Notes: generated by a model from the sequence alone, not told the origin. Positions 25,399 through 33,781 are shown, numbered from the stretch's first letter. The stretch is 57,975 nucleotides of DNA from Parafrankia irregularis (GCF_001536285.1 NZ_FAOZ01000043.1:1-57975); one strand, 5' to 3'. A program made the numbers and translations.

Positions 25399-26239
25399 GG
25401 CTGGCCCCCTCGCGTGCCAGGGACTCGACCGCCGCCGCCAGCACGTCTGGGGTGCCGCGGGCCCACCAGCAGCGCACGGTGGACGCGAGCAGGCGCACCA
25501 GCTGCATCCTGCGGCGGACCAGATCCGGGCTTTCCAGGAGCGACAGCGGGTCCGCAGCCGCATCGTCGAGGACCTTGGCCAGCAGATGGCCGCTCGCACG
25601 ACACAACGCGTTCATTGCCACGCGCTCGTCGCACGCCACCGGCGGTGACCCGAATGCTCCGCCATCGACAGCCACCATCACAATGCCCGCGAGCCTGGGT
25701 GCCCCACCGCTGAACCCGGGCAGGCTCACGGCGAGATCCACGAGCTCGCCGTCCTGTTCGGCGAAAGCGAGAGCAGGAAACCAGCGCGTCACGTCAGCGC
25801 GCCGTACGACGAAGGCGCGGGTGCCTCCCACCACAACGGCGACGCCCCGGGCGTCGAGTCGTACGAGGCAGGTGTCTCCCGCGACCGGGGACCACCCCAT
25901 TGATTGGATCATGCCCAGGGCGGTGAGGCTCTTTCCGGCGCCGTGGTCGCCGATCAACAGCATCGCCTGGCCCGCCTTTGCCACCGCGACCCCATGCACG
26001 CTCAGTGTTTCGGTACCGAGATGCCCGACGTGGAGCCCAGCGTTGATGATTCGACGGGTGTCGGCCGGCCCTGCCGAGTCGTTGATCCTGAGCGCATCAG
26101 GTCCGCCGTGCCCGTCGGCGGGCGGGCCGCAGACACCGGGGATCTGTGCCGAGAGTATGGGCCACCACCTGCCCAGGTGCGGCGCGCCCTTGACTTCCAG
26201 ACGCGTGCCAGCGCTGCGGATCAACCAGCCCCTGGTCAC
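25391..26239 (-). CDS. HPr kinase-like (HprK-related) P-loop protein
   Basis: 282-aa protein resembling the C-terminal catalytic domain of HPr serine kinase. It has GVAVAKAGQAMLLIGDHGAG then KS (Walker A, about residues 80-100), GDTCLVRLDARGVAVVVGG after the second strand, and LAGIVMVAVDGGAF as a Walker-B-like strand. HprK-like paralogues occur in peptide and polysaccharide clusters, modifying partners other than HPr. The GTG at 26239 follows AAGGAGGG. It is the first gene of the eight-gene operon and overlaps the HAD gene by 8 bases. No HPr or PqqD-like partner is visible nearby, so its target is unknown. Confidence 0.75.
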   Translation of the reverse strand: MTRGWLIRSAGTRLEVKGAPHLGRWWPILSAQIPGVCGPPADGHGGPDALRINDSAGPADTRRIINAGLHVGHLGTETLSVHGVAVAKAGQAMLLIGDHGAGKSLTALGMIQSMGWSPVAGDTCLVRLDARGVAVVVGGTRAFVVRRADVTRWFPALAFAEQDGELVDLAVSLPGFSGGAPRLAGIVMVAVDGGAFGSPPVACDERVAMNALCRASGHLLAKVLDDAAADPLSLLESPDLVRRRMQLVRLLASTVRCWWARGTPDVLAAAVESLAREGASRG

Positions 26240-26352
26240 GGCGCACCCTCCTTGATCCATATGTGAGGTTCGCCGGACGACCTGGGTCGCGTCGTCCGGC
26301 TTGGCGTCGACCCGGCTGTGGCCTGGATCTGTCAGCGATCCTGCCGCCGTGG

Positions 26353-26946
26353 TCACATCCGGGGCAGATGAACATCGAGTGCTCGCAGGCTGTCGCGAAC
26401 GCGTGCGAGCACTGCGAGGTCATCGAAAACCATGCCGGGATCGGCTCGGGCGACACTGGGGCATCGGCGGGGCAGAAGCGGTCTCGGTTCCTCTACTTGA
26501 GCGAGTATCGGCGCCTCGATCTGGCACCAGGTGACTTTTCCTTGTCCGGTGGGTGCCGGATAGTAGGCCGCGGCAATGCTCAACGCTTCCACGACGTGGA
26601 GGCCTCGGCCGTTTTCGTCATGGACGTACTGTGTCTGAAGAACGGGTGGCGCTGGATTGCGGTCCCAGACTTCGATGATGAGGCTCGAGGCGGTCCAACT
26701 GATACGCATGGCGATGACGGCGGGGCCGGGGTATGTCGGCGTTTCGGTGGCGCGGACGGCGTTGGTGACGATTTCTGACACCAGGAGTGTGCTGGTTTCG
26801 ATGAGGTCTGGAAGTCCCCAGCTGTCCAACAGGTGGGCTGTCGTGCCCCGTGCCAGGGCCGGGGCGGTCGTGATGGCGGTGAACTGGTGGACGCTTGCCC
26901 GCAGGTGGGCGGTCGGCTGCGGGCAAGCGGCGGACGGGAGGTTCAC
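26353..26946 (-). CDS. ATP-binding (histidine-kinase-like ATPase) regulatory protein
   Basis: 197-aa GHKL-fold protein of the anti-sigma-factor/RsbW type common in actinomycetes. The N box is STLLVSEIVTNAVRAT, the G1 box is LIIEVWDRNPAPP and the G2 box is ENGRGLHVVEAL. The extra C-terminal stretch of about 50 residues is not typical. The GTG at 26946 overlaps the preceding gene's stop. It lies 113 bp upstream of the HprK-led operon, on the same strand, and could regulate it, though a separate promoter in 26240-26352 is equally likely. Targets (sigma factor or anti-anti-sigma) are not in view. Confidence 0.8.
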   Translation of the reverse strand: MNLPSAACPQPTAHLRASVHQFTAITTAPALARGTTAHLLDSWGLPDLIETSTLLVSEIVTNAVRATETPTYPGPAVIAMRISWTASSLIIEVWDRNPAPPVLQTQYVHDENGRGLHVVEALSIAAAYYPAPTGQGKVTWCQIEAPILAQVEEPRPLLPRRCPSVARADPGMVFDDLAVLARVRDSLRALDVHLPRM

Positions 26947-27299
26947 GCTGGATTGGGCAGGGGAAACCGCTGCGTGGTCTGCGTGCCGGGGATGACGAGC
27001 ACCGTCGCCCCGAGGCTCTCGATCTCCCTCTGGATCGTTCGGCGTACCGCCGGGATCGACGAGAACTGGTGGGGGCCTGCGATCAGGACCCCGCAGCCTT
27101 CGGTGCGTAGAAGGGCGTCGAGGATGACGGTGAGGCCAGCGCGGATGATCCGGCCTGGCGGCGTGTTGCGGTCGACGAGGATCTCGCTCAGCGTCAGGCC
27201 TTCTGCCTGGGCGTGGGCGGTGAGAAGATCGTGGAGGCGTTCTATCTCGGTTTCGTCGTCGCTTTCCAGCGAGATGTAGCCGTAGAAGGTTTGCGGCAC
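26943..27299 (-). CDS. Resolvase N-terminal-like protein (non-catalytic?)
   Basis: 118-aa protein that looks like the N-terminal domain of a serine recombinase without the DNA-binding part. It has TFYGYISLESDDETEIERLH, TLSEILVDRNTPPGRIIRAG and GVLIAGPHQFSSIPAVRRTI, ending with LGATVLVIPG. The catalytic serine of true resolvases (YxRxS near the N-terminus) is replaced by YGYISLES, and the R-x3-R pair is not evident, so recombinase activity is unlikely. The GTG at 27299 follows AAGGAG. Its stop overlaps the ATPase gene start (GTGA), so the two form a pair. Function unknown; seen in actinomycetes beside such ATPases. Confidence 0.6.
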   Translation of the reverse strand: MPQTFYGYISLESDDETEIERLHDLLTAHAQAEGLTLSEILVDRNTPPGRIIRAGLTVILDALLRTEGCGVLIAGPHQFSSIPAVRRTIQREIESLGATVLVIPGTQTTQRFPLPNPA

Positions 27300-27366
27300 G
27301 GAACTCCTTCCATTGGGGCCGGTCGAGGCGGTAGAGCGACAGTGGGTGTGCCGACTCCCGGACTGA

Positions 27367-27678
27367 TCACAGGCGCCATCCAGCACACCCGGCCATGGGG
27401 CCAGGTTCTTGCTGCTCCCTGCGGTTAGCCCGCAATTTCCTTTGCTGGTGCGCAGAAGGTCGGGAGGTGGTCGTGATGACGGCGGCTGCCTCCGGCGGGC
27501 GCTGGCCGCACTCGACGCGCAGGACGTCGAACCCGGCCTGGATCAGGCGGTCGGTGGCCTGGCGGTAGACGTGGGCCTCGGCGTGGCTGGATCCCGGAGT
27601 GCGCTGGAAGCGGTTGTGGGCACCGCGGTCGCTGAAGCGGCGGGCGATGATGCCGGGGTCGGCTTCGAGGATGACCAT
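27367..27678 (-). pseudogene. C-terminal remnant of a P-loop nucleotide kinase-like protein
   Basis: About 100 codons beginning MVILEADPGIIARRFSDRG then HNRFQRTPGSSHAEAHVYRQ. The LEADPxxIAxRFxxRG pattern is the lid region of thymidylate-kinase-like proteins. A TAG lies about 20 codons upstream of this ATG, and no Walker A is found upstream in any frame. I therefore read it as the 3' part of a decayed gene, although a short expressed protein cannot be excluded. Confidence 0.5.
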
Positions 27679-27927
27679 TCGACCGCGGACGTTCCGGCGG
27701 CCCAGCCGCGGGCCTCGGCGCCGCTACCTGCGCAGGTGATGCCTTCGTCATGCATCGGTCCGTGTCCTTCGCAGGGCCGGGGCTGCCGGTCCGGTGGCCC
27801 GCGACCGCTCTGCCTGGCGCTTCCGTGGGAACGTGCACGATGCGCTCCTCTGCTGGACCGGGAATCCGGAGTGTTCTCGCCGCGCTAGGGATATGACACA
27901 CTCCGCGCCAGACCTGTGACAGATCGA

Positions 27928-27958
27928 GAACTGTTCCCACCCTGGGTGGGAACAGTTC
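27928..27958. promoter_or_regulatory. 31-bp perfect palindrome, probable operator
   Basis: Arms GAACTGTTCCCACCC and GGGTGGGAACAGTTC separated by one T, 38 bp before the GTG of the regulator at 27996. A third GTTCCCA half-site follows at once (27954-27960). The gap 27679-27995 has no intact gene. Likely autoregulatory operator of the downstream regulator; attenuation by the hairpin is the alternative. Confidence 0.6.
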
Positions 27959-27995
27959 CCACTCACCCGACACGGCCGGCATGAGGGGAGCCACC

Positions 27996-29354
27996 GTGCA
28001 GACTGACAACGCGAAAGGCCGGCCAGCTCGTGCCCGGTACCACGCCCAGGCCCAGGCGCTGAGGGAGGCACGCCAGGCGGAGATCTCCGGATTGGCACGC
28101 GCGATGAGCACCGCGTGGCGCACCGTCGACCGGGCCACAGTTCGAGACGCTATCCAGGGTCACCGGGGCGGGAAACCAGTCCCTCTGCCCACGTTGGAAA
28201 TATCCGAAGGCCTCGACCGCGCGTTGGAAGCGGACGGTGAGCTGCTGGCGCTCTGGCAGTCAGCGGTGATGGAGGACACCGCCATCCGCATCCGCCTTCC
28301 CATCCCCGCGGATGGACTTCCCCCCACCGCGGGGATCACAGTGGAACCACACCGACCCGAGGAGGTGAGAGCGACGGACAGACGCGACGTGCTCCGTTTG
28401 GGCGTAGCAGCTCCCACCATGGCCGCTGCTCTCGCCCTCGCCGAAAATGCGTCCCATGCGCTTTCGGCCCAACCGTCAGAATGGACGGTCGCCCAGCTCG
28501 ACGAAGGCACCACCGCCATCGCCGAGTCCTACTGGTCCACGCCCCACGACCAGCTCCTCGCGACTCTCCTCGACTGCTACCAGCAGGCCGAGTCGATCGG
28601 CCGCGCCACCCGCCTGCCCGCAGCCCAGGCACGGATCTCCGGGATCGCCGGCCAATACGCCTACTACCTCGCCCGCCTCGGCTACCACTCCGGTGACCGC
28701 AGGCTCGCGACAGCCTTCGGAGTCGTCGCCGAGCAGTACGCCGCCGCCGCCGAGGACCCGTTGCTGTCCGGCGCCGTCGCTGGTCTTCGCTCGTGCAGCG
28801 CGTTCAACGCCAGCCGCTACGCCGAAGCGGCGCGGGTCGCAGAAGCCGCCCTACGCGCTCCCGATGTTCACGAGTACACCGCGCCCCGCCTCGCCGCCTA
28901 CCTCGCGTCCGCGGAGGCGGCAGCCGGCCGACCACCGCGCGCACGTGCCGCGCTCGAGCGGATGAACGAACTCCCACTCCCGGCAACCCGGCTCCCCGGA
29001 CCCGGCCACTTCGACCCCGCCGAACGCACGCTCTACCACGCACTCACCCTCGCCGAGCTCGACGACCCCGTAGCCCCCCATCACGCGCAGAACGCGATCG
29101 AAATCTACCCGTCCGAGCACGTGGAAGGATCCGCGCTCGCTTGGTGCGCCCTGGCCCGCGGTCTCAGCCAGGACGACCCCGGACAAGCCGCTAACGCCGC
29201 AGTCCACGCCCTGACCCTGTCCAACACCTGGCCCGCGGCCACCGTCGTCCAGCGAGCCCGCCGTGTCCACGCCCAGCTCACCGTCGACCACCGGCATGCC
29301 CCGGAAGTCATCGCGCTCGGCAAGAAGCTCGACATTCCCGCCACAATCGTCTGA
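27996..29354 (+). CDS. TPR-containing transcriptional regulator-like protein
   Basis: 452-aa protein of the actinobacterial regulator type with an N-terminal DNA-binding-like helical region and a long TPR C-terminus. The N-terminus (DNAKGRPARARYHAQAQALR, then LARAMSTAWRTVDRATVRDA) resembles the degenerate XRE domain of such proteins. A basic junction TDRRDVLRLGVAAPTMAAAL precedes helical repeats such as LATLLDCYQQAESIGRATRL and FNASRYAEAARVAEAALRAP, which are TPR-like. I took the GTG at 27996 with GGGGAG upstream rather than the ATG at 27981. It has a 31-bp palindrome in front, suggesting autoregulation. Ligand and regulon unknown. Confidence 0.72.
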   Translation: MQTDNAKGRPARARYHAQAQALREARQAEISGLARAMSTAWRTVDRATVRDAIQGHRGGKPVPLPTLEISEGLDRALEADGELLALWQSAVMEDTAIRIRLPIPADGLPPTAGITVEPHRPEEVRATDRRDVLRLGVAAPTMAAALALAENASHALSAQPSEWTVAQLDEGTTAIAESYWSTPHDQLLATLLDCYQQAESIGRATRLPAAQARISGIAGQYAYYLARLGYHSGDRRLATAFGVVAEQYAAAAEDPLLSGAVAGLRSCSAFNASRYAEAARVAEAALRAPDVHEYTAPRLAAYLASAEAAAGRPPRARAALERMNELPLPATRLPGPGHFDPAERTLYHALTLAELDDPVAPHHAQNAIEIYPSEHVEGSALAWCALARGLSQDDPGQAANAAVHALTLSNTWPAATVVQRARRVHAQLTVDHRHAPEVIALGKKLDIPATIV

Positions 29355-29580
29355 TAGATACCCCCAGGCTCAGGGTTTGACGATCTTCCGGGGAGAACGG
29401 TCGGTTACCTGATCTTCGCCGTGGGCGTGTCCTTGCGGCGCGGACACCTGTGGTCTGGGTTGCCCTCGGTAGGACGGGAAAACGGTGGGGCGGGCACGAT
29501 GAGTTCTTGTGACGGGCCTGGAGGGCATGGGCGGGACGGCATGCAGCAGCCGGGTCTGTTCGGCGTCGACCGGTGAGGTG

Positions 29581-30045
29581 ATGGCTGCCGAGCCGGTGCT
29601 GATGGCGTTGCACGCCGAGTACTACGAGCTGATCTGGCAGGGGCTGAAGACGCACGAGTTCCGGCGCCGGTTCCTGGAGGGCCGCCCGGTTCGCTGGTTT
29701 GTCTACCTGAACGCGCCGGTGTCGCGGCTGGCGGCGGTCATCGATCTGGGGCCGGCGGTGGTGGATGCGCCGGAGCGGGTCGCGGCGATCGCGGAGCGGG
29801 CCCGGGTGGGTAACGGCGCGAGCGTGTTGGAGTACGTGCGGGACCTGGAGCGGGCCTTCGCGATTCCGATCCTGGGTGTCACCGAGTACTCGGGCCGGTC
29901 CGTCGAGGAGCTGCGGACCGAGCCGGGTGGGTTCCATCCGCCGCAGGGTTATGTCCGGTTGAGGGGGCATCCGCGGCTGTTGGCGGTGTGCGAGAAGATC
30001 GCGGCGGACAGCCCGCTGCGCGAGATGTCCGTGCATCATCACTGA
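29581..30045 (+). CDS. ASCH/PUA-like domain protein
   Basis: Small protein of about 154 aa from the ATG at 29581; the frame is open back to a GTG at 29509 and the start is uncertain. VLMALHAEYYELIWQGLKTH then EFRRRF is the start of an ASCH-type fold, in which a beta strand ending in a basic cluster binds RNA or a nucleotide. RWFVYLNAPVSRLAAVIDLG is the second strand pair. ASCH proteins are linked to translation or RNA processing, and some are RNases. No operon partner is obvious; the next gene, TSCPD, starts 245 bp on. Confidence 0.65.
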   Translation: MAAEPVLMALHAEYYELIWQGLKTHEFRRRFLEGRPVRWFVYLNAPVSRLAAVIDLGPAVVDAPERVAAIAERARVGNGASVLEYVRDLERAFAIPILGVTEYSGRSVEELRTEPGGFHPPQGYVRLRGHPRLLAVCEKIAADSPLREMSVHHH

Positions 30046-30290
30046 TGCCGCCGCGGTGGCGGCGCCGGATCCCCCTGGAGGGATATCCGGCTATGACTGC
30101 GATGCACGGCCGGACGAGAGTGTACGGGCCGATGCCTGCGCTACGAAGCGGGATTCTCCGCTGCCTTATGCTGGCATCGCGGTCCGACCACAACATCTCG
30201 CACTTCTCGTTATGCGATGCCGCTACTGGTTGTGGTTGCCGTTGGATGTGGCTGTGCAGGATGAACGTGTCAATCGAGAGGAATTGCCTG

Positions 30291-30701
30291 GTGGACGCGA
30301 CGCTGACGAGGGAAACCCACACGTCCGGAGGGATGGTACGGCGGGCGCCGCGCCATCGGCGGTCCGTGACGAGGGCCTTCACCGTCGGCGGTGCCTACGG
30401 TTTCCTCATCACCTCGGTGCATGCCGATGGGTCGCTGGCGGACATTCATCTGATCATGGCGAAGCAGGGGTCCACGCTGAGGGGGATGGCGGAGACCATC
30501 TCGTCGGCGATCTCGACGGGTCTGGCGCATGGTGTGCCGCTGGCGACGTTCGTCGCGCAGTTCACCGGCCTGCGGTTCGAGCCGTCGGGCGTGACCGACG
30601 ATCCTGAGATCCCGCAGGCGATGTCGATCATCGACTATGTGGTGCGGCGTCTGGCGCTGGATTTCCCACCGGCGGGCGGCTCTGCCCGGGGAAAGTTCTA
30701 G
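30291..30701 (+). CDS. Stand-alone TSCPD domain protein
   Basis: 136-aa protein whose second half is a TSCPD domain, normally the C-terminal part of B12-dependent ribonucleotide reductase. AYGFLITSVHADGSLADIHL then AKQGSTLRGMAETISSAIST and GLAHGVPLATFVAQFTGLRF match the reductase's GKAGSTLRGLxEAL...GVPL pattern closely. The domain's cysteines are not seen. The GTG at 30291 follows GAGAGGAA by 8 bases. Stand-alone TSCPD proteins are of unknown function; a regulatory link to nucleotide reduction would fit the NUDIX-rich surroundings. Confidence 0.75.
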   Translation: MDATLTRETHTSGGMVRRAPRHRRSVTRAFTVGGAYGFLITSVHADGSLADIHLIMAKQGSTLRGMAETISSAISTGLAHGVPLATFVAQFTGLRFEPSGVTDDPEIPQAMSIIDYVVRRLALDFPPAGGSARGKF

Positions 30702-30874
30702 CCGGCGTCGGCTCGTCAGGCTTCCCCGCGGTCCGCTTGGGGAGCCACCTGTTTCTGCCTGGCCGGGGTCTGCGCGGAGCTCGTCGCGGACCCCGGCCAG
30801 CTCGGACGAGTCGTGTGTGGCGGGTGGCGGTCGAGCGGGTCCGTCCGCGGGATCGGCAGCGGCGCCGGATGGCT

Positions 30875-31714
30875 TTACGTCGGCGCAGACAGTGTGATCA
30901 CGAGGCGGTCTGCTTCGCGGGTCAGCGGGCCGGCCAGGTCCGGGTGGTCGCCGTGGTGGCTGGTCATTCTCAGGAGTTCGGCGCACATGAACAGCCGGGC
31001 CAGGGCGCCGGATCGGCACGACAGGTCCTCGGTGAACAGGTCCGACACCCGGGTGGCGACCGTGGGGACGAGGAGCGAGAACGCCAACAGGGTCGCGGCG
31101 TCGAGCCCGCGCGGTCCCAGGCCCCAGCCCTCCCAGTCCAACAGGACCATGCGCGGGGCGGTCAGGTTCGCCCAGTGCACATCGGCGTGCGCCGGCACCC
31201 ACTCGTCCACCCTCGGGTCCACGGCCGGGCCGGCGTACTCGGAGATCCTCCTGTCGATCAGGTCCTGCCGGACCGCGACGCGGGTCGTGGTCGCCCCGGC
31301 GAGTGCGGTGAGTGATCCGCGCAGGGTCTCCCACCATCCGTCGGACAGGCCCTGCGGTTCTGTCCGCAGTTCCGGTGTGGAGCTGACCGTGGGTGCTTTG
31401 ACGCGGGTCGTCTCGTCGGCCCGCCACACCAGGTCCCGTGAGGAGTCGGCCCACCGCACGGACCCCAATAGTTGGGGTTTCGACACGCCGGTGAGGACGG
31501 AGGCGCATTCCTCCCCGGCCCAGATCCGTTCGTTGATCCGTGACACGGGACGGAATTGGATCTTGACCCAGGTTCCCCGGTCGGTGCCGAATCCGACCGA
31601 TTTACCGCCCCATCCGAAGGCCGGATGCGCACGGTCCAGATCCACGCGGAGCGCTGCCGTGCAGTGGTCGAGTACGTCCGGGACGGGGGTTTCCCGCAGA
31701 TCGAGCACCGTCAT
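30875..31714 (-). CDS. APH-type phosphotransferase
   Basis: 279-aa aminoglycoside-phosphotransferase-fold protein. Motifs are WVPAHADVHWANLTAPRMVL (catalytic loop, HADxxxxN) and LLDWEGWGLGPRGLDAATLL, where the metal-binding Asp is in the LDWE variant. The N-terminal lobe is short, with GTWVKIQFRPVSRIN holding the ATP-binding lysine. The ATG at 31714 was selected over the longer frame. The substrate is unknown, and it may be a resistance or metabolite kinase. It is 47 bp downstream of the NUDIX gene on the same strand, so they may be co-transcribed. Confidence 0.8.
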   Translation of the reverse strand: MTVLDLRETPVPDVLDHCTAALRVDLDRAHPAFGWGGKSVGFGTDRGTWVKIQFRPVSRINERIWAGEECASVLTGVSKPQLLGSVRWADSSRDLVWRADETTRVKAPTVSSTPELRTEPQGLSDGWWETLRGSLTALAGATTTRVAVRQDLIDRRISEYAGPAVDPRVDEWVPAHADVHWANLTAPRMVLLDWEGWGLGPRGLDAATLLAFSLLVPTVATRVSDLFTEDLSCRSGALARLFMCAELLRMTSHHGDHPDLAGPLTREADRLVITLSAPT

Positions 31715-31761
31715 CCCTCGATGCTCACCTGGGACCGGCGCGCGATCTCCAGTGGGTTCGG

Positions 31762-32271
31762 TCAGGGCATGTAGCCGGCTGGCGCGGTCGGGGCCGTGAC
31801 GGGCAGCCCCCACCGGACGGCGGCCACGCGCCGTACCTGTGCCGCCTGTTCGAGGGCGGGCTGGCCCCAGCCGAGCAGGCCGGGCGCGCAGGCCAGCGAG
31901 GTCATCAATCGCCGGTAGGTCCGCCCTCCGTCCGGGTCCGGACGCCGGGTGTCGAACCGGCTGATCCTCGCCGTCATCCGGACCTGCGCGTACGGGGCCC
32001 GGCCGGGCCGGTGTACCTCCTGGAAGCCGAGGTAGACGGGCTGGAGGATCTCGACCTGGCTCTCCTCCCGTGCTTCGCGCACGAGGGTGTCGACCAGCCC
32101 GCGGTCACGGTCCTCGGGGGTTCCTCCGGGCAGGTTGTGCCAGCCGTCGATGTCCTGGAGCAGCACGCGGCCGGTGGTGTCGAGGAGCCATCCGTAGACC
32201 TGTGTCACGGGGAGGTGCGGCGGGACTATCGCCCGTGGCCACCACCGAAACGCCGCACCGTCGTCACCCAT
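31762..32271 (-). CDS. NUDIX hydrolase
   Basis: 169-aa NUDIX protein. VTQVYGWLLDTTGRVLLQDI leads to GWHNLPGGTPEDRD, and the Nudix helix DTLVREAREESQVEI contains the metal-binding glutamates. The C-terminal YRRLMTSLACAPGLLGWGQP is characteristic of a Streptomyces-type NUDIX subgroup with a methyltransferase/phosphotransferase neighbourhood. Substrate unknown. A 33-base hairpin at 32507 lies between this gene and the upstream methyltransferase, so the two are likely separate transcripts. Confidence 0.85.
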   Translation of the reverse strand: MGDDGAAFRWWPRAIVPPHLPVTQVYGWLLDTTGRVLLQDIDGWHNLPGGTPEDRDRGLVDTLVREAREESQVEILQPVYLGFQEVHRPGRAPYAQVRMTARISRFDTRRPDPDGGRTYRRLMTSLACAPGLLGWGQPALEQAAQVRRVAAVRWGLPVTAPTAPAGYMP

Positions 32272-32506
32272 CTGGTGACCGTAGACGGATCCTGCGCCGG
32301 CCGGCCGAGTAGGCGCCGGAAAGAAGCCGGTCTCGGTGGGAATGTCGGCCGGCCGTCGCGCGGGCTTTCGGGTGACGGTTGTGGCCTGGTGCGATCGGTG
32401 TGGGTCGGTTCGCGGCCGAGGTCCTCGCGTCCGCTGGCCTTCTCCAAGCCTCGGGGATCCGTCCGTTCATCCGCGCTGCTCGGGATCTGCGACGACCCTC
32501 GCGCTG

Positions 32507-32539
32507 GTGATCTTGTCCCCCGTTGGGGGACAAGATCAC
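32507..32539. terminator. Perfect 15-bp-arm hairpin
   Basis: GTGATCTTGTCCCCC, loop GTT, GGGGGACAAGATCAC. It lies 82-114 bp past the methyltransferase stop (minus strand) and 236 bp upstream of the NUDIX start. Terminator for the methyltransferase operon or operator of the NUDIX gene. The gap 32272-32620 has no gene. Confidence 0.5.
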
Positions 32540-32620
32540 TATCGATGGTGTGGCATCGCGCACCTCGGGCGATCACATGCGGACGGCCTGCCACTCCCGT
32601 CTTGTTCCAGAGAAGGACGG

Positions 32621-33781
32621 TCACTCCCAGCCGAGGACGACCTGGGCACGCGCCGCCGTGACCATCTGGCCGGGTCGTGGGGTGTCCCCGGCGCTGGAGG
32701 GTGGGTGGATCCGGATGCGGGGATCGGGGCCTTCACGGCGCTGGCTGTCCCAGATCTGGACGTCGTAGGCGAGCAGGTCGGCGGTCCGGTGTCGGTCGGG
32801 GCCGTAGGCGGCGGCCCGAATCTCCACGGTGTTGTCGGGGTGGGGTTCGAGGTCGAGGAAGGTGAGGGTGTCTCGGGTCCACACCGCCGACACGCCGCCG
32901 GGGTACGGGGAGCCGAGCGGTGCCCGTTGGTCGCTGACGGTCTCGAGGTACAGCCGGCCGTAGACCGGCTGGGTGGTGGCGAGCGCCAGGTCCAGGCGCG
33001 GGATCAGGAGGGCGGGCAGGGTCACACCGGTCCGGACGAGGTGCTGGGGTCCGCGGACGGCGTCCCGGAGCGCGGCGGGGTCCACGTCGTGGCCGGCGGC
33101 GTCGAGGCGTGCCCTGGCGGTGAGGAACACCGCGGTGCGCCGGGGGCGTGGGGTGTGTCCGGGGACGGGCCGGATCGAGTCGGAGACGAGCAGGTCGCGG
33201 TCCCGGGTGAACGCCACCGTGCGTTCGAGGCCGCGTAGGCGCAGCGGGAGGACGAGCCGTCCGCCGTCGGCAACCTCCCGGGCCAGCGCCGGGTGGATGC
33301 CGGTCGGGTCGTGCAGCAGGACACGGTCGTAGGGCAGGTGCGGTCGGGCTGTGAGGTCCCCACCGACCACCGTGATGTTGCTGTGGCACAGAGTGTGCAG
33401 GCCGGTGGTGTTGCCGCGGATCGCGGCGGGGTCGAAGTCGGTGGTCAGGACGGTGCCGCAGCGGCCCGTCAGCACGGACAACAGCGCCGTGCTGTAGCCG
33501 TCCGGGGCTCCGATCTCCAGGATCCGGTCGCCGGGCTGGACGTCGAGCTGGTCGAGCATCACCGTGACCGTGGCGGGCGTCGACGCCCACGCCTCGTACC
33601 CGCGCCGGGCGGCGGCGCGGTGCGTCTCCTCGGCGGGGAGGCCGGGCAGGAAGCGCTCGCGTGGCACGGTCCGCAGCGCCGCCTGCACCGGCGCGGACAG
33701 CGGTGTCGTGGCGAGGATCCGCTCGACCATCGCCGCGCGCGGCGCCCGGGTCGACGTGTTCGCCGTGCCGCCGGCGGTCAT
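32621..33781 (-). CDS. PCMT-like SAM-dependent methyltransferase
   Basis: 386-aa protein with an N-terminal protein-isoaspartate-methyltransferase-like domain and a C-terminal domain of about 170 residues typical of actinobacterial 'methyltransferase domain' proteins. MLDQLDVQPGDRILEIGAPD then GYSTALLSVLTG is motif I, and TTDFDPAAIRGNTTGL the post-I acidic loop. The length is that of the FxLD-system and ATP-grasp-associated methyltransferases of RiPP clusters. No precursor or maturase is in view, so that role is not claimed. The ATG at 33781 overlaps the DUF397 gene's stop, as expected for that pairing. Confidence 0.78.
   Translation of the reverse strand: MTAGGTANTSTRAPRAAMVERILATTPLSAPVQAALRTVPRERFLPGLPAEETHRAAARRGYEAWASTPATVTVMLDQLDVQPGDRILEIGAPDGYSTALLSVLTGRCGTVLTTDFDPAAIRGNTTGLHTLCHSNITVVGGDLTARPHLPYDRVLLHDPTGIHPALAREVADGGRLVLPLRLRGLERTVAFTRDRDLLVSDSIRPVPGHTPRPRRTAVFLTARARLDAAGHDVDPAALRDAVRGPQHLVRTGVTLPALLIPRLDLALATTQPVYGRLYLETVSDQRAPLGSPYPGGVSAVWTRDTLTFLDLEPHPDNTVEIRAAAYGPDRHRTADLLAYDVQIWDSQRREGPDPRIRIHPPSSAGDTPRPGQMVTAARAQVVLGWE

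Noticed and set aside
26943-27299. Active serine recombinase
   Set aside because: The catalytic serine/arginine pattern and the DNA-binding domain are missing.
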